From Hypoxylon rubiginosum (taxonomy: Eukaryota; Ascomycota; Sordariomycetes; Xylariales; Hypoxylaceae): a stretch of DNA of 64,000 bases. The stretch is taken from positions 310,001 through 374,000 of the forward strand of contig CADCXA010000044.1 in NCBI GenBank assembly GCA_902806565.1. Reading direction: 5' to 3'. Below are positions 46,178 through 56,863 of the stretch, piece after piece; position 1 is the first letter of the stretch, and each line of letters starts with the position of its first letter. The position numbers and the translations under genes are program-made. The notes under the pieces are model-generated. The model saw only the letters and a program-made list of their open reading frames with translations. It searched no databases and had not been told where the DNA came from.

Positions 46178-46845
46178 AATTACAGTCCAAGCAAGCCTCT
46201 TTTACCATCCAGTCCATCTGCCACGAAAAAGCAACCGACCTGATGGTCACATAGCGCGGCAAGCGCCTCCGCCCCTTCCCTAAGCCAACACCTCAGCGCC
46301 GCGATAACAAAGGCTCGACAGACTCAGCCTAATAGTGAAGGATTAATATAGGCTGCCATCATATGGATAGTATGGTGACCATAAAACGGGCACCATAGAT
46401 GATAGATTACGCCGAACATGAACTCACACGAAAGAGTCGACAGGAACATTTAAAATATCATCATACATACCTACATACCTTCTAAGTTTAAATTTATAAG
46501 ATATATCCAAGACTAGGTATGTTTCTCTTTATAAATAGAATAGATACCTCGGATAATCTAAATGTAGCTCTACATGCTGCATACCCCTAGGGAGGTCTGC
46601 AAGGGCTGGATCATTCCCCCTTACTACGGCCTAACTAACGAAAAAGGAGCAAATACGCGAGAAGATGGTACCATAATAGCGCTCAGTACATTAACCGATG
46701 AGTTTCTGTCTACCTAAGGTAGGTATTTAATCTAGTTTCCACCTGCGGCCTCAAACACAAACGTATTCCGCGTTTCCGTCGCCGTTATCCCTCGATAACT
46801 AGTTAGAAGATATGACCATCCACGATGAGTCATCTTGGGCCATCC
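46178..46845. other. Spacer between two minus-strand genes
   Basis: About 670 bp. A 90-codon ORF (45993-46262 on minus) overlaps the previous gene in another frame and may include a 5' exon, but no splice path was convincing. A TACCTAAGGTAGGTA word is at about 46717. Confidence 0.4.
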
Positions 46846-47304
46846 TTATCCAGAGTTCGGGCATTCCCTTTTGAGGTCTCCACAATTAAAATCCTTCTTG
46901 CCCTGATCGTACCAAAGAAATTGGCAGTCGCGGAGATCGATATGGGCTGATATAAAGTCCTTACCCGGGCCCTGGCCGCAGAAGCACGTCATCACGGCGT
47001 CGGCGTCGAGGGAGCAGTCGTAGCAGGTTCGGCTGTAGTTACCGTCGCCGGCGTCCGTCACGTAGCCCAGGGCCCCCCCGAAGTTGCCGATGCAGGAGTC
47101 GAGGTCGATTTTAACGTTGGACACTCCGTCGCAATCGTCGGCTTGCAAATTGCCATCCGAAGCTATGCTGATCCCCGAGCAGAACTTGGTAATTGGGAAG
47201 TCTCTGGACAAGGGCTCGAGCTGGAGCTTCTCGGACGGCAGAGCCGAGATGATAGGGAGGGCGGGCGCGAGTGCTAGGAGGAGAGTTGTGATCGTTGCCT
47301 TCAT
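46846..47304 (-). CDS. Secreted cyanovirin-N homologue (CVNH) lectin-like protein
   Basis: A single-exon gene of 152 aa. A classical signal peptide (MKATITTLLLALAPALPIISA, cleavage near residue 22) is followed by a CVNH-type domain (PF08881): FCSGISIASDGNLQADDC, then VKIDLDSCIGNFGGAL, then a second half ending in the AHIDLRDC block. The paired IDL..CIGN / IDLRDC pattern is the internal pseudo-repeat of this fold. There are ten Cys after the signal, more than in classical CVNH, so extra disulphides are likely. CVNH proteins bind mannose-rich glycans, and in fungi they are often secreted, with roles in cell-wall or microbe interaction. The C-terminus is short, with no GPI signal. It appears complete. 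Confidence 0.8.
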   Translation of the reverse strand: MKATITTLLLALAPALPIISALPSEKLQLEPLSRDFPITKFCSGISIASDGNLQADDCDGVSNVKIDLDSCIGNFGGALGYVTDAGDGNYSRTCYDCSLDADAVMTCFCGQGPGKDFISAHIDLRDCQFLWYDQGKKDFNCGDLKRECPNSG

Positions 47305-48155
47305 GGTTGTTGGTTGCGGCAGGGATGTTTGTTACGTTGATTCTGGTTGATAGAAGGCGAACAATAAAGTATTGAAGTTATTGAAGACAGCGTTTCAGTA
47401 AGTATGGGTAAATAGCAAGGCAGAGTATTTATGTTAACGGAAGTTGTTGCTGCTGCTGCTATTGGATCTATTAATATATCTCTGCCTTGCATCAACTTCT
47501 TCGGACATCATAGCGGAAATCACTTAAATTAGAAAAAACGTTGACCGTCCTGGTATTTGTTGCTACCTACCTAGTCTATGCGGCTATGCTGAGAACCCCC
47601 GAAGGCATCCCTTGCATTGTGCTTTTTCCTATTTATTACTCCGTTTCTTACTTGCCAGGTCGGTAGGTAAGGAACTATGCCCGAGATTTAATAACTTATA
47701 CGTTACTAGACCTGCGGGACCCACCACAATAACCCTGACTTTTAGGAGACTTGATGGACGCTATAGGAATACCAATTTATATCCCTTTGTCATACTCCTG
47801 CTATTCGCGGTGGCTACTAACAACCCCAACCCCAACCCCAACCCCAACCCCCCCAGCCGCCCCGAATAGCTTCGCCTTTTTACCTTTGCTGTCCCTTATA
47901 CTGTCCCTTGCCTGGTAGCTTGCCTTGCCCTTGACCTTGCCCTTGCCTTGAATCATGGCTTGCTTTTCCCATTTCCCTACTTTACCACTTTCCTTGGTTT
48001 ACTCCTTATAGTTTTAAATATAAATCTCAAGTGGCCTCAGCTTAAAATAGTCCCTATGTTTATACCCGGCGAGACATAGCAATTTTTAACTAATAAAAGC
48101 TCTCGTATTTTTAAATATAGGTACATAAGGTAGTCAACTGATTATACTAACTCTG
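47305..48155. other. Spacer with CCCCAA microsatellite
   Basis: About 850 bp. A CCCCAA repeat (47821-47852, at least four units) is followed by CCTTG-rich sequence (47890-47960). An AT-rich stretch precedes the NACHT gene's stop codon. The CCCCAA unit is not the usual fungal telomere repeat (CCCTAA), so it is treated as a plain microsatellite. Confidence 0.55.
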
Positions 48156-51100
48156 CTAGACCCAAGCATAGTATGTTCTCACTCTACCGTTGACACGAGT
48201 GGTATGCTTAGTCCTTTTAGCATCGGCGAGTCGAAAGCGGGATCCGGGCTTTCCTGACTTCACAGATTTTAGTGCTTGCCGGAGATAGGCCGTGATGGTG
48301 ATTCCTTCCTCACTATCCCCATATACGACTGACTTTAGTTCGATGGCCCGTTCAAATACTGACGCATCTAAACGCGCCCCATGAACAACCATCAAGGGCA
48401 ACAACTCATCCCACAAGCCACTAGATCTTCCAATGTTTGCAATGGCACAGGCCAATGTCTCTATCCATACACTGTTTGTCTTGCTGCCACGGTTAATGAT
48501 GAAGTTGGGGTCAGCGCCATTTTCTAAGAGAGCAGTGACCATTTCCAAGTTTGTGGACAGAGATGGAGTGGCGTCTAATAACAGAGGCCACTGTGCATGA
48601 GGGTTGGCACTTCCAGTGCCGTGACTACCTCTTGCGAGGCGCGTGAAGACGTTCCAACTAGGCCACTTAGGCCTAAGAGCGATGGGATGAGGAACCGAAG
48701 TATTCAGTGGGCCAGATTGCACCAAGCAGCCTGGTTCTGCCTTTCTTTTGACATACTCCACTATGTGATATTTCACTGCCAGAGACAGAATACAATTCCC
48801 GAAGTAATCATGAATAGTAGATTTCGACCTCCCAGCTAGCCTCTGTAGGATTGGAGAGAAATCAAAATCCGGATAGTCCCGTGATATCGACCTTTCCAAC
48901 TCATCGAGTACCTTAGCCATGAGTGATGCGTGCTTTACTGGCACCATAGACGCAAATCGCATGCACTTGTGAAGCTTTTCGTGCCCCTCGCTCGCATAAT
49001 CTTGATGCCTGTGAGTTTTCCACATAGCTAAAGCACCAGAGCATAGGTTGAAGTAGGGATCGAACGCCTCCCCGATCATGCTCGAAAGCTTTTCTAGCAC
49101 CCTAGGCCGTTCGATGTAATCCTTGACGCTTTTGTGCAAGTACTGCACAGTAACCTTTTCAATTGAAGAGTTATCTCCACGCAGTGCTGATTTTGGGATT
49201 GCAATCAGCCCCTTACAACATGAGTTTAGCCGCCGTCTCATCGTTTCTACCCTAATGCCTATGTCTTCGGAAGACAGGGGCTGATTGGGTAAATTTATAG
49301 CGAAATCGGGATCCTCTTCGTCGGCAAAAGACAGGAGTAATGCTTCCGGAGGCTGAGGGCAAGCTAACATAGAATAGAAGAACTGAGCCGCGTGTTGAAG
49401 GTAGAATTCGTCTATATCGTCGATAATCTTGTCGTACAGCGTTCCCAAGTCAGATGGAAGCTGATCCAACCGTCGCTGCAAATCGGATACTCGATCTCCG
49501 TGACTCATACCATTCATGAGAGATGCGACAACGAGAGTGACCCAAAGGAAAACACCGGAAGCCTTCCGAACTATGTTGCTGACCAGATTTTTAGCGAACA
49601 CAGGCTCGCGCTTCTGGAGCAATGCAAACTCGGGATCGTCAGAGACCATGGACGTGACATATTTCTTTATATCATTAGACGTCAGATCCTCGAGCATTAG
49701 GCTGGGCTTGCCTTTCAGAGAATCTTCGAAAACCATCCAAGGCCGGCTGGCAACGCAAATCTTCACCAGGGACGCCTCAGTCGTCCCCTTCACCAACTTG
49801 ATTAGATCGTCATGGTTACCAGAGAATTCGTCGAGCCCGTCGATGAATATACATAGTTTCCTTGTAGAACCGACAAAAGTAATTGTTTTAGCCAGGATAT
49901 CTCTGAGCTGAACTTCTGTAAAGGGCCTTGGATCGTTGTTGTAAAGACAGAGAGCCTCCCACCTCTCAGGAGAAGCGTGCGATATGGCTTCAGGGCAGGC
50001 CTGGAGGATCTGGCACAGTAAACTGCGGTAGAGGCCATCTTTTGACTTCTGCATCTCCGAACCCGCTTCCCAGAAGTAAAAAGTAGCAATAATAAGAGGC
50101 TGTCCATCGGCCCATCTACGTAAGTGTCCTGTACACCGAGGTTCTTCGGCATGTAAATGGTCTGATGGGCTGTGGGCAACAGGTTGGGAGATAAATTTCA
50201 TCAGCGTTGATTTACCAGATCCTGCTTTACCAGTGATCCAATACAATAGCTGGTCTGATTCAAGCCATTCGCGGAAGTTAGCCCAAGGTTGTTCCTGTTC
50301 GCCTGTCTCGAAAATCCAATGGAACGTCTCTTGGTGAGCTTCAGCTACCCTCAGTTCACGATCATACATGCCATCATAGCGCAGTTTTGAGATAAATCTC
50401 TTCTCGAGTGTTGCCCTTCGATTGTTTGGGATGTTGAAAACTGAATCCTCGTTGATAGGCGGCATTCCCCGGTCATAAACGGCGTTAAGAAGGCGATCAC
50501 CTAGGACTTGGCTTAATTGCCCGGAACTGGACGCATTCACTCCATTCACAATGTATGCGATCAAGATGGATCCCAGCCCCTGTTGGCCGTTAATCAGATC
50601 ATTCATCCTTTTTTTCAGCTCCTGGCTGTCATTGCGAGAATTGACCAGCTGACTCAACATTGTGCCTTGGTTGTGTAGAGACTTTGTCATGCAATGTCTG
50701 GACGCGTCGGATTAGCAGCTGTCAGAATAGAATAGTGGCTTAGAACAGACCTCAAAGACACTGCTAGTTGCAACACAATCTCGCTCCGATATGAGTTGAG
50801 TTGAGTTTCCAACGCTTTTATATCATCGCCTTTCCAGATAATCTTGAAAGCAGCTACGAATGCCTTCCGCTTCGAAGTTCGCTTTCTATGGTTTTTATCG
50901 GGGATCTCGATGCTTTTCACGGAATTGATTATCTGCTGAGACAGATTTTCGCAGTTCCTAACAAGCAGGAAGATTTTGCTGTTCGTTGCATCTTCTATTA
51001 GCTGTGAGTCTGAGGCTGTTTCTGTTTGAAGCTGTCGTATGGTAGCTTTAAAGTCTTCGGCAACTAGCTGGACTTTGGCAATCTCGAGTGAATCAATATC

Positions 51101-51202
51101 ATTAGATCGCCATATCTTCCAGGCGAGTCCAACAAATCGAGCACCAAAATCCACGATTTGGAGAATGTTGACTGCGAGACTGAACGCCGCTAACTCAGCC
51201 AT
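48156..51202 (-). CDS. NACHT-domain STAND (NLR-like) protein
   Basis: Two exons on minus (51202-50751, 50697-48156) give about 997 aa. The N-terminus (MAELAAFSLAVNILQIVDFG) belongs to the fungal STAND N-terminal helical domain (PF17111-like). The NACHT NTPase has Walker A GKAGSGKST (about 306-314), Walker B LCIFIDGLDEF (about 430) and the KICVASRPW sensor stretch after it. A helical region follows with YLHKSVKDYIERP, a motif frequent in fungal NACHT proteins. Toward the C-terminus a short ankyrin-like piece (MVTALLENGADPNFI) is present, but there is no long repeat array. These proteins work as nucleotide-switched sensors in heterokaryon incompatibility and related defence. The trigger and the effector partner are unknown. 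Both exons stay open and look functional. Confidence 0.88.
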
Positions 51203-52082
51203 GTTATTGAAGGCACATTTAAGCCGAAGTTGTCTTTATTAGTAGCTCGAGTCTTCAAGGGTAGTGCTAGATGTGGGACGGTTAAAGCTGATAAAACTCT
51301 TGGTGATAATGGTGCAAAATATATCGGGCAGTGTGGCCGTTCTAAGAGGGCGGGGTAAGCATTTAGGACTGACTGACTTACAGAGCCTACCTTAGGTGGT
51401 AGTTTCATGGAATCGGCTGAGGGCTGTAAAATCTTAACTTGAAAGCCTCATGCAAGAATTGGACGTATAAGACTGGACGCCACCACATACACAGCCACTC
51501 AAGCGTACCCTTCAATGATCACTCATGATCGACTTTATTTAATTTGACAGGTCACATTCCTATTTATTCTGACCTCTAAGCTTAATGCTAAATAATATCA
51601 TGTAGCGACGTAAGCAGAGAATTCTCACTACACTAGGTACTCAAAGTAAACCAAATTTGAGAAAGTTCTTTTCAAGAGAACCGGCGAAGAAAGGATGTTT
51701 AATATAAGGTACCTACCTCGGTAGGTATGCTGCTGAGAAGATTGGCTTAGGCACTCGCACCACGTTCGGGGCCTTCAGCAATTCTTCATTGTGAAAATTT
51801 GACACAATATTTTAGCGTACTATCAGGATAAAGGGCCATAGATTAAAAGGAGAGGTATTTTCTGGCCTTTAGTAAATAGAAAAGTAACATGTATATAAAC
51901 CTAAAAGATCCATCAATGCTAGGATCATCGAGACCACATTCTGCCCTCGTCACTACGTAATAGTGGTCTTATAATTCGTTTATCATTAAAAGGAGGTATC
52001 TATCTTGGTCATTACATCGCTAGATTCGCAAAACAAAAGCCCACACAATAAGCCAACCCGGCTGCAGAATACATTTCCTATT
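51203..52082. other. 880-bp spacer with no gene seen
   Basis: Promoter of the NACHT gene plus the 3' region of the next minus-strand gene. A GGTACCTACCTCGGTAGG palindrome is at about 51709. No ORF is supported. Confidence 0.45.
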
Positions 52083-52550
52083 TCATCTCCATGCAACCAT
52101 CCTCCTATCTGGTGCGAACGCCACGCGTCGATCATCGCGAATCCGCTGGTAGGTGGCGTTGAGCCGCAGCGAAGCGCAGTTGTGGCAGTAGCCCTTGTAG
52201 TATATCTCGCGACGCTGGAGACAATTGCGACACGTCTGGATCGGGAGACCCGTCGATGACCACGACGACGACGCCTGCGGGTAGAGATACGAATTGTGGT
52301 GGTGCACTGCTGGGGCGAATGGGTTAGGCTTCGGCGACGAGAGCCGCAGGGTCGAGCCCGGGGCATTGTAGATGATGGCATTGGTATGCTTTAGCGTCCG
52401 CTCGTCTACGATCATCTTCCCTTCGTTTACTATGTATTGCGTGGGGTGGGTGCTGTGCCGGGCATCCCGCGAGAAGCGGCGGGCTAGATTGCGGTTGTAG
52501 TTGTGATCGTGGTCATGGCTCAAGTGATGGCTGTCGTAGTAATGCGCCAT
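52083..52550 (-). CDS. Small His-rich fungal protein with CxxC zinc-ribbon-like motif
   Basis: 155 aa from MAHYYDSHH; an upstream Met at 52568 would add six residues. The N-terminus is rich in His, Asp and Tyr. The C-terminal third carries CRNCLQRREIYYKGYCHNC, two CxxC pairs 12 residues apart that look able to bind one zinc ion. A conserved-looking segment, YIVNEGKMIVDERTLKH, lies in the middle. No family name is known to me, and no signal peptide or membrane helix is visible. Single exon. The zinc-binding idea comes from Cys spacing only. Confidence 0.65.
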   Translation of the reverse strand: MAHYYDSHHLSHDHDHNYNRNLARRFSRDARHSTHPTQYIVNEGKMIVDERTLKHTNAIIYNAPGSTLRLSSPKPNPFAPAVHHHNSYLYPQASSSWSSTGLPIQTCRNCLQRREIYYKGYCHNCASLRLNATYQRIRDDRRVAFAPDRRMVAWR

Positions 52551-54410
52551 CGTGATGCAGGGGTACAACGTAAAATATTGGGATTAATTCTTGTAAATAT
52601 AGTATCTTGTTTGCGGGTTTTAAGCATGAGCTATCCAAGATTGCTTTTAAAATGTCTCAGATCTGTCGAAGAATGAAGAATGAAGAAGACTGATGGAACG
52701 AGGACAATGAGGCTCTAGCCCCCATCTATATATGTCTGCGGTAGGATTGAGTCCGTCATACACCGGTCTGACGCACGTACGTGCCAAACCGAGATAGGTC
52801 GGCTATAGCAAACGCAGATTACGTGCATGCAATAGTGCAAGAATTAATACCGACTCTATGTTCTAATCCACGTCCAATAGCGCGCGTTTAACACCAGCCG
52901 CAGGGCGAAGCTACAAGCTGGCAGGCTGGCCAACTAGCGTCGCACTTATCCGATCTTCCTATACCAAGATTGGACAAGACTGGACATTGGATGCCTAGCG
53001 ATGTGGCATTGGGGTACAGTTGTACATGAGGGTTCGCGGGCGGTAAGTCAATCGATTGAGGCTGTGTTGCGCGACCAACAAACGAAATCAGATTCCTACC
53101 CCATTTTCCCCAAATCCGGAGACCGCCGTCTGACGTGGAGTTGCCGATTCTCATTGTCATTTACTCGGGAACATACATGATGCGGCTCAAATCATGTGAA
53201 TTAACTCAGTAGGAGTCATAAATTTCGGTGTGCAAGCTTCAGTAAGCTGATCATTATCTGGGTCACATCCGTCCCTAATGATCAAGACATTAGATGTTCC
53301 AATAAACTGCCATCTGGAGGCGAGGAGAAGCCGAAGAGGTCAATGCGGTATTGGAATCAATTGCTTCAAAGCGAAAGTAATATTAAGGACTACGATAATA
53401 CCTAGGTATTTTTGGGACTCGGGTGATCGTTGGAGAATGAGTTTTAGCCGTCTCTTCGGCCACTCTTTATGAGGTTCTTTACCTAGGACCCAAAGCGAAG
53501 AATAGGCGGTCTCTTGCTGCGGGTTATTCTAGCGTTTCTTGTTAGGAAACAAATGGATAGAAGCGCGTATGCATGCCTACTCTATTTTTGGGTTGCGATG
53601 AACTGGCGGTGCTGGAAAGGTTCATGTGAGCAAACTAATCAGGGCTGACAGTTTCACAGTCAATAAAAATCCCTGACGGACGGCTAGATCATACAAGTTC
53701 AGCTGAGGACAATACAGTTAGCTACCTAGGTACCTTAGGTAGTTAGAACAAAAAGCCTATGCTGGTTTGCCTTTACCCGCCTATATACCTATCTAGGCGA
53801 ATAAGGCAAGGTAAAATGAAACAATATGGATTAGGTCTGTTTGAAATTTGGGGATTATGTGTTGATAGAAAACTATTGATTCGTTCCGCCTTCATTGTAG
53901 AGACACGGCCAGGGGCACCAGTGACCCTTATGCAGTTCCTTTCGGGAGGCCTGTATAAGATAATTTGCCTTGTTGGATGCCTTGCCGGCCACTGTTTTGC
54001 GGCCCGGAGGAGTTCAGCGCTTATCTTGGACAGTCGGTACCATTCTGTCGGGTCCAGTCCGCGGGCCTTGATAGGTCTTTCTGCAGCTATGAAACATACC
54101 CCTAAGAGTATAGGAAAAGTGCAAAAATAAAAGAAAAGTATTTGGTACTTCCTCTCAAGGGCTACTGCAAGGCTAAACAGCAAGTTTCAAATACTTTGAA
54201 CTGATATATCGCATTAGGCATCCATCCAACCCCTATTATTAACTCATGCTACGACCAGTGCTGTACTCATCTGCCAACAATGTTACATTGGAGTGATTCT
54301 GCAGAAACGTAGTAAATTGGATGAAAATATTTTCAAGTCCTTCCACTTTCACTACCATATTCTTTCTTTCACGGCATGGTGAATTTCCGATCGGACAGCC
54401 TTTTCAAAAG
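52551..54410. other. 1.9 kb intergenic region
   Basis: Opposed ORFs at 53759-54130 (plus) and 53773-54183 (minus) overlap fully; neither shows family motifs, and at most one can be real. The 90-codon ORF at 52888-53160 looks non-coding. CCTAGGTA palindromes are at about 53400 and 53722. Confidence 0.4.
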
Positions 54411-56503
54411 ATGGCAAGCTCGAGTCGGGAACATTTCAAGACAATAATAGCGCAAATCAATTTGATCGAATCAAATCATGCAGATAAACTGCGAGACATA
54501 GACTCTAAGTTCAAGGAAGTACGAGACGCCATCCAAGATGAATTACAAAAGATTGAGCAGAGGCGGCAGCAGATGGAGCAAGAACATCAGATAGCCATCG
54601 AGACAGAAGAGCAATCGTATAGCAAGCAGCTAAACCCGTATTTAGAAATATTCTCTGTAAGTATGACAGTCTTGTCTTACTGATGTTCCAGCCTTCTAGG
54701 TGGGAAATTTCGAATTGTCTGACTTTTAACAGCTCCCAAAACAACAAGATAGAGAGACACCCGAAGCAGCAAATGGACGGCAAGAAGGCGACGAGTTTCG
54801 AGATGGGAATAAGAATACCGAAAAGGAAATTATTGTGGTTGACTCCGAGTCGGAATCTTCTACGCCACAGACGGCAATGGGAGGGCTATCAGACACACCT
54901 GATGTGAGTCAATCTCTGCAGCGCCACCGACATCTCGGAGAAGGTAGATTAGATTGACGAATACTAGCAGGATGATGTAGGCACGAGCGAACAGCCGGCA
55001 CCCCGTAATCGGCGGCGACGAAAACGTCCAGCGATGACAGAGCACTCCGACAACGACGTGCAAGCAGATACACCTCGAGCAGATACACCTCGAGCGGATA
55101 TACCTCGAGCGAAAAGGGCTCGAAATGGAGGACCGTCTAATGCTTCCTTTCAACCGACGTTTGGCGTATACACAGATTCGTCGCACAGAAGTTTAGCCAA
55201 TCCATACGATATTATAGAACCGCCCACTCCAACGTCAGTCCGCCGTGAAAACGAAGTCTTCAAAGGTATCACTTATCCCACCGTAGGTGAGATCTACAAA
55301 GTTCAAGATAAACGATTTTCAGCTGGATACGCAGCCCTTATTCTACCCCTCGGCGACTTCGACGTGATAGGAATCTCAAGGTCTATTCGCAACACAAAGA
55401 TCGGGAGGGTTCCACCATGCTATCGATACGACAAGCAGGATAGGTCATTTTTAGGGTGGCGGAGAGACTATGAAGATGATGGGCCTAAGGTTACCGACCG
55501 CAAGTTTGCCTGCATGTGCTTCCATAAAGGCAACGCAGAAATACCCCTAGAAGGAGAATTCACTGCAGCCAATGAGAAGTTTTCTTGGATTTCTGCCAAA
55601 ACTTTAAGGCCGCTCAACCTAGAAGCTCCAGCCTCTAAGTTCATCGGAGGGTGGAAGAGAGCAAAGAGATTTAGCCAACGACTAAAGCTGATAAGAGAAA
55701 AGCACGCAAACGGGAATAGGCCCGTTGATACAACCATCGACGTGCCTGCTGCGGAAGAAAACGAGACAGATGGACAGATCCCTAGGGATACATCAAACGT
55801 TACATCTACAGACGCGTTGCCAAGCCAGCTCGCTGTCGACGATATGCCTCACGACAGCCTACAAGCACCCGAGTCCCCTAGCGGTCGATCCGAACAAAAT
55901 CTACCTGAAGAACAATCTGAGACGCGTTTGCCACCTCAACCCCAGCGGGATCCCTGGAATCTTCCTACACTAGAAGAAATCAACCAGCAACACCCAGATC
56001 CTACTTCGGGGGAACTAGGATATGGCAGCGATGGTATGTTACAATTTCCGCAGGATGACTTCCCCAACGAAGAGGACCATAAAGATGCGTTGGGTTGGTT
56101 TTCTAAACCACTGCCCAACCCGACAAGCATGGCGGATGCTGTCAATGCCGACTGGGGTAACTCTGCCGCATTCATGGACACGCTGGACGGACCTCATGGT
56201 CTGGAAGCCGTCACCCCAAGAGCTCAAAGCCCTCACATGGATGCGTGCGATGACAGCCAGACTATGCGAGCCAATGATGACCTCACGTCACCCCTATTTC
56301 CATCTGAGCGATCTGAAGCAACCGTGTCTTCCGCCCTTAGCACTCGTGACGAGACAGCTAACCGGGCAGATCCGGCTACATCATCTCTCCCTTTGCGAAC
56401 ACCATACCGTATTCTCGCCGAACAAGAGTGCCCCAGGCGACAAATCCCCAACAACCTACGAAATGCCGCGTCTGAAGCACTTCGCCTCAGAGGACGTTTC
56501 TAA
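54411..56503 (+). CDS. Disordered nuclear-type protein with coiled coil and SUMO-interaction-like motif
   Basis: Three exons (54411-54656, 54733-54903, 54971-56503) give about 649 aa. An N-terminal coiled coil (about residues 5-72) contains DKLRDIDSKFKEVRDAI and DELQKIEQRRQQMEQEHQ. Exon 2 carries EIIVVDSESES, a hydrophobic core plus acidic Ser tail like a SUMO-interacting motif. Exon 3 begins with NRRRRKRP, a likely nuclear signal, then three ADTPR-type repeats. A compact segment at about 240-370 (YPTVGEIYKVQDKRF to GEFTAANEKFSWISAKTL) may be a folded domain I cannot name. The rest is acidic, Pro/Ser-rich and probably disordered. An upstream in-frame Met (54321) exists, but MASSSREHF fits better. 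Function unknown; a chromatin or SUMO-linked role is an inference. Confidence 0.7.
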
Positions 56504-56863
56504 CACACATCCATCAGTTTTTCTTTTCTTTTTTCTTTTTAGCTCGGGGATATCTGGAAGCTATATAGCGGTCTCGTGGATACGCTCATGTGTCCAAGGA
56601 TTAATGACAAGCGCTCGGCTCATTTCATTCGGAAGAGCGAGCCAGATACGATAAGGTACAAAGGAGGAAGAATTAATGATAGAGAAGCGTCTAATCGGTA
56701 ATATAAAATACAGTGTGTTAGATATATACATGTAAAATAAACAAGAATTGATAATCATGAACTGTTTCTAGAGATGTCCACCGATGCCCACGAGTTCTCT
56801 AGCGTCTGCGATAGCTTAAAGGGTCTTCAACGAGTGTTGATAGCCCCCGCCAGCTAGATCACT
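56504..56863. other. Convergent 3' spacer
   Basis: 360 bp between two genes that end toward each other. It starts with a T-rich tract (TTTTTCTTTTCTTTTTTC) right after the upstream stop codon, a plausible 3' UTR element. No ORF is supported. Confidence 0.45.

Noticed and set aside
45993..46262. 90-codon ORF starting MPRYVTIRSVAF as a separate gene
   Set aside because: It mostly overlaps the exon of the 44852-46177 gene in another frame. It could at best supply a 5' exon, but no convincing junction was found.
47821..47852. CCCCAA repeat as an internal telomere
   Set aside because: The unit differs from the fungal CCCTAA telomere repeat and only about four to five copies exist.
52888..53160. 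90-codon minus-strand ORF
   Set aside because: It has no motif, signal peptide or splice partner, and its composition is not different from surrounding intergenic DNA.
53759..54183. Two overlapping ORFs of 123 and 136 codons on opposite strands
   Set aside because: Neither has family motifs or splice partners, and both occupy the same DNA. They are within the range expected by chance.
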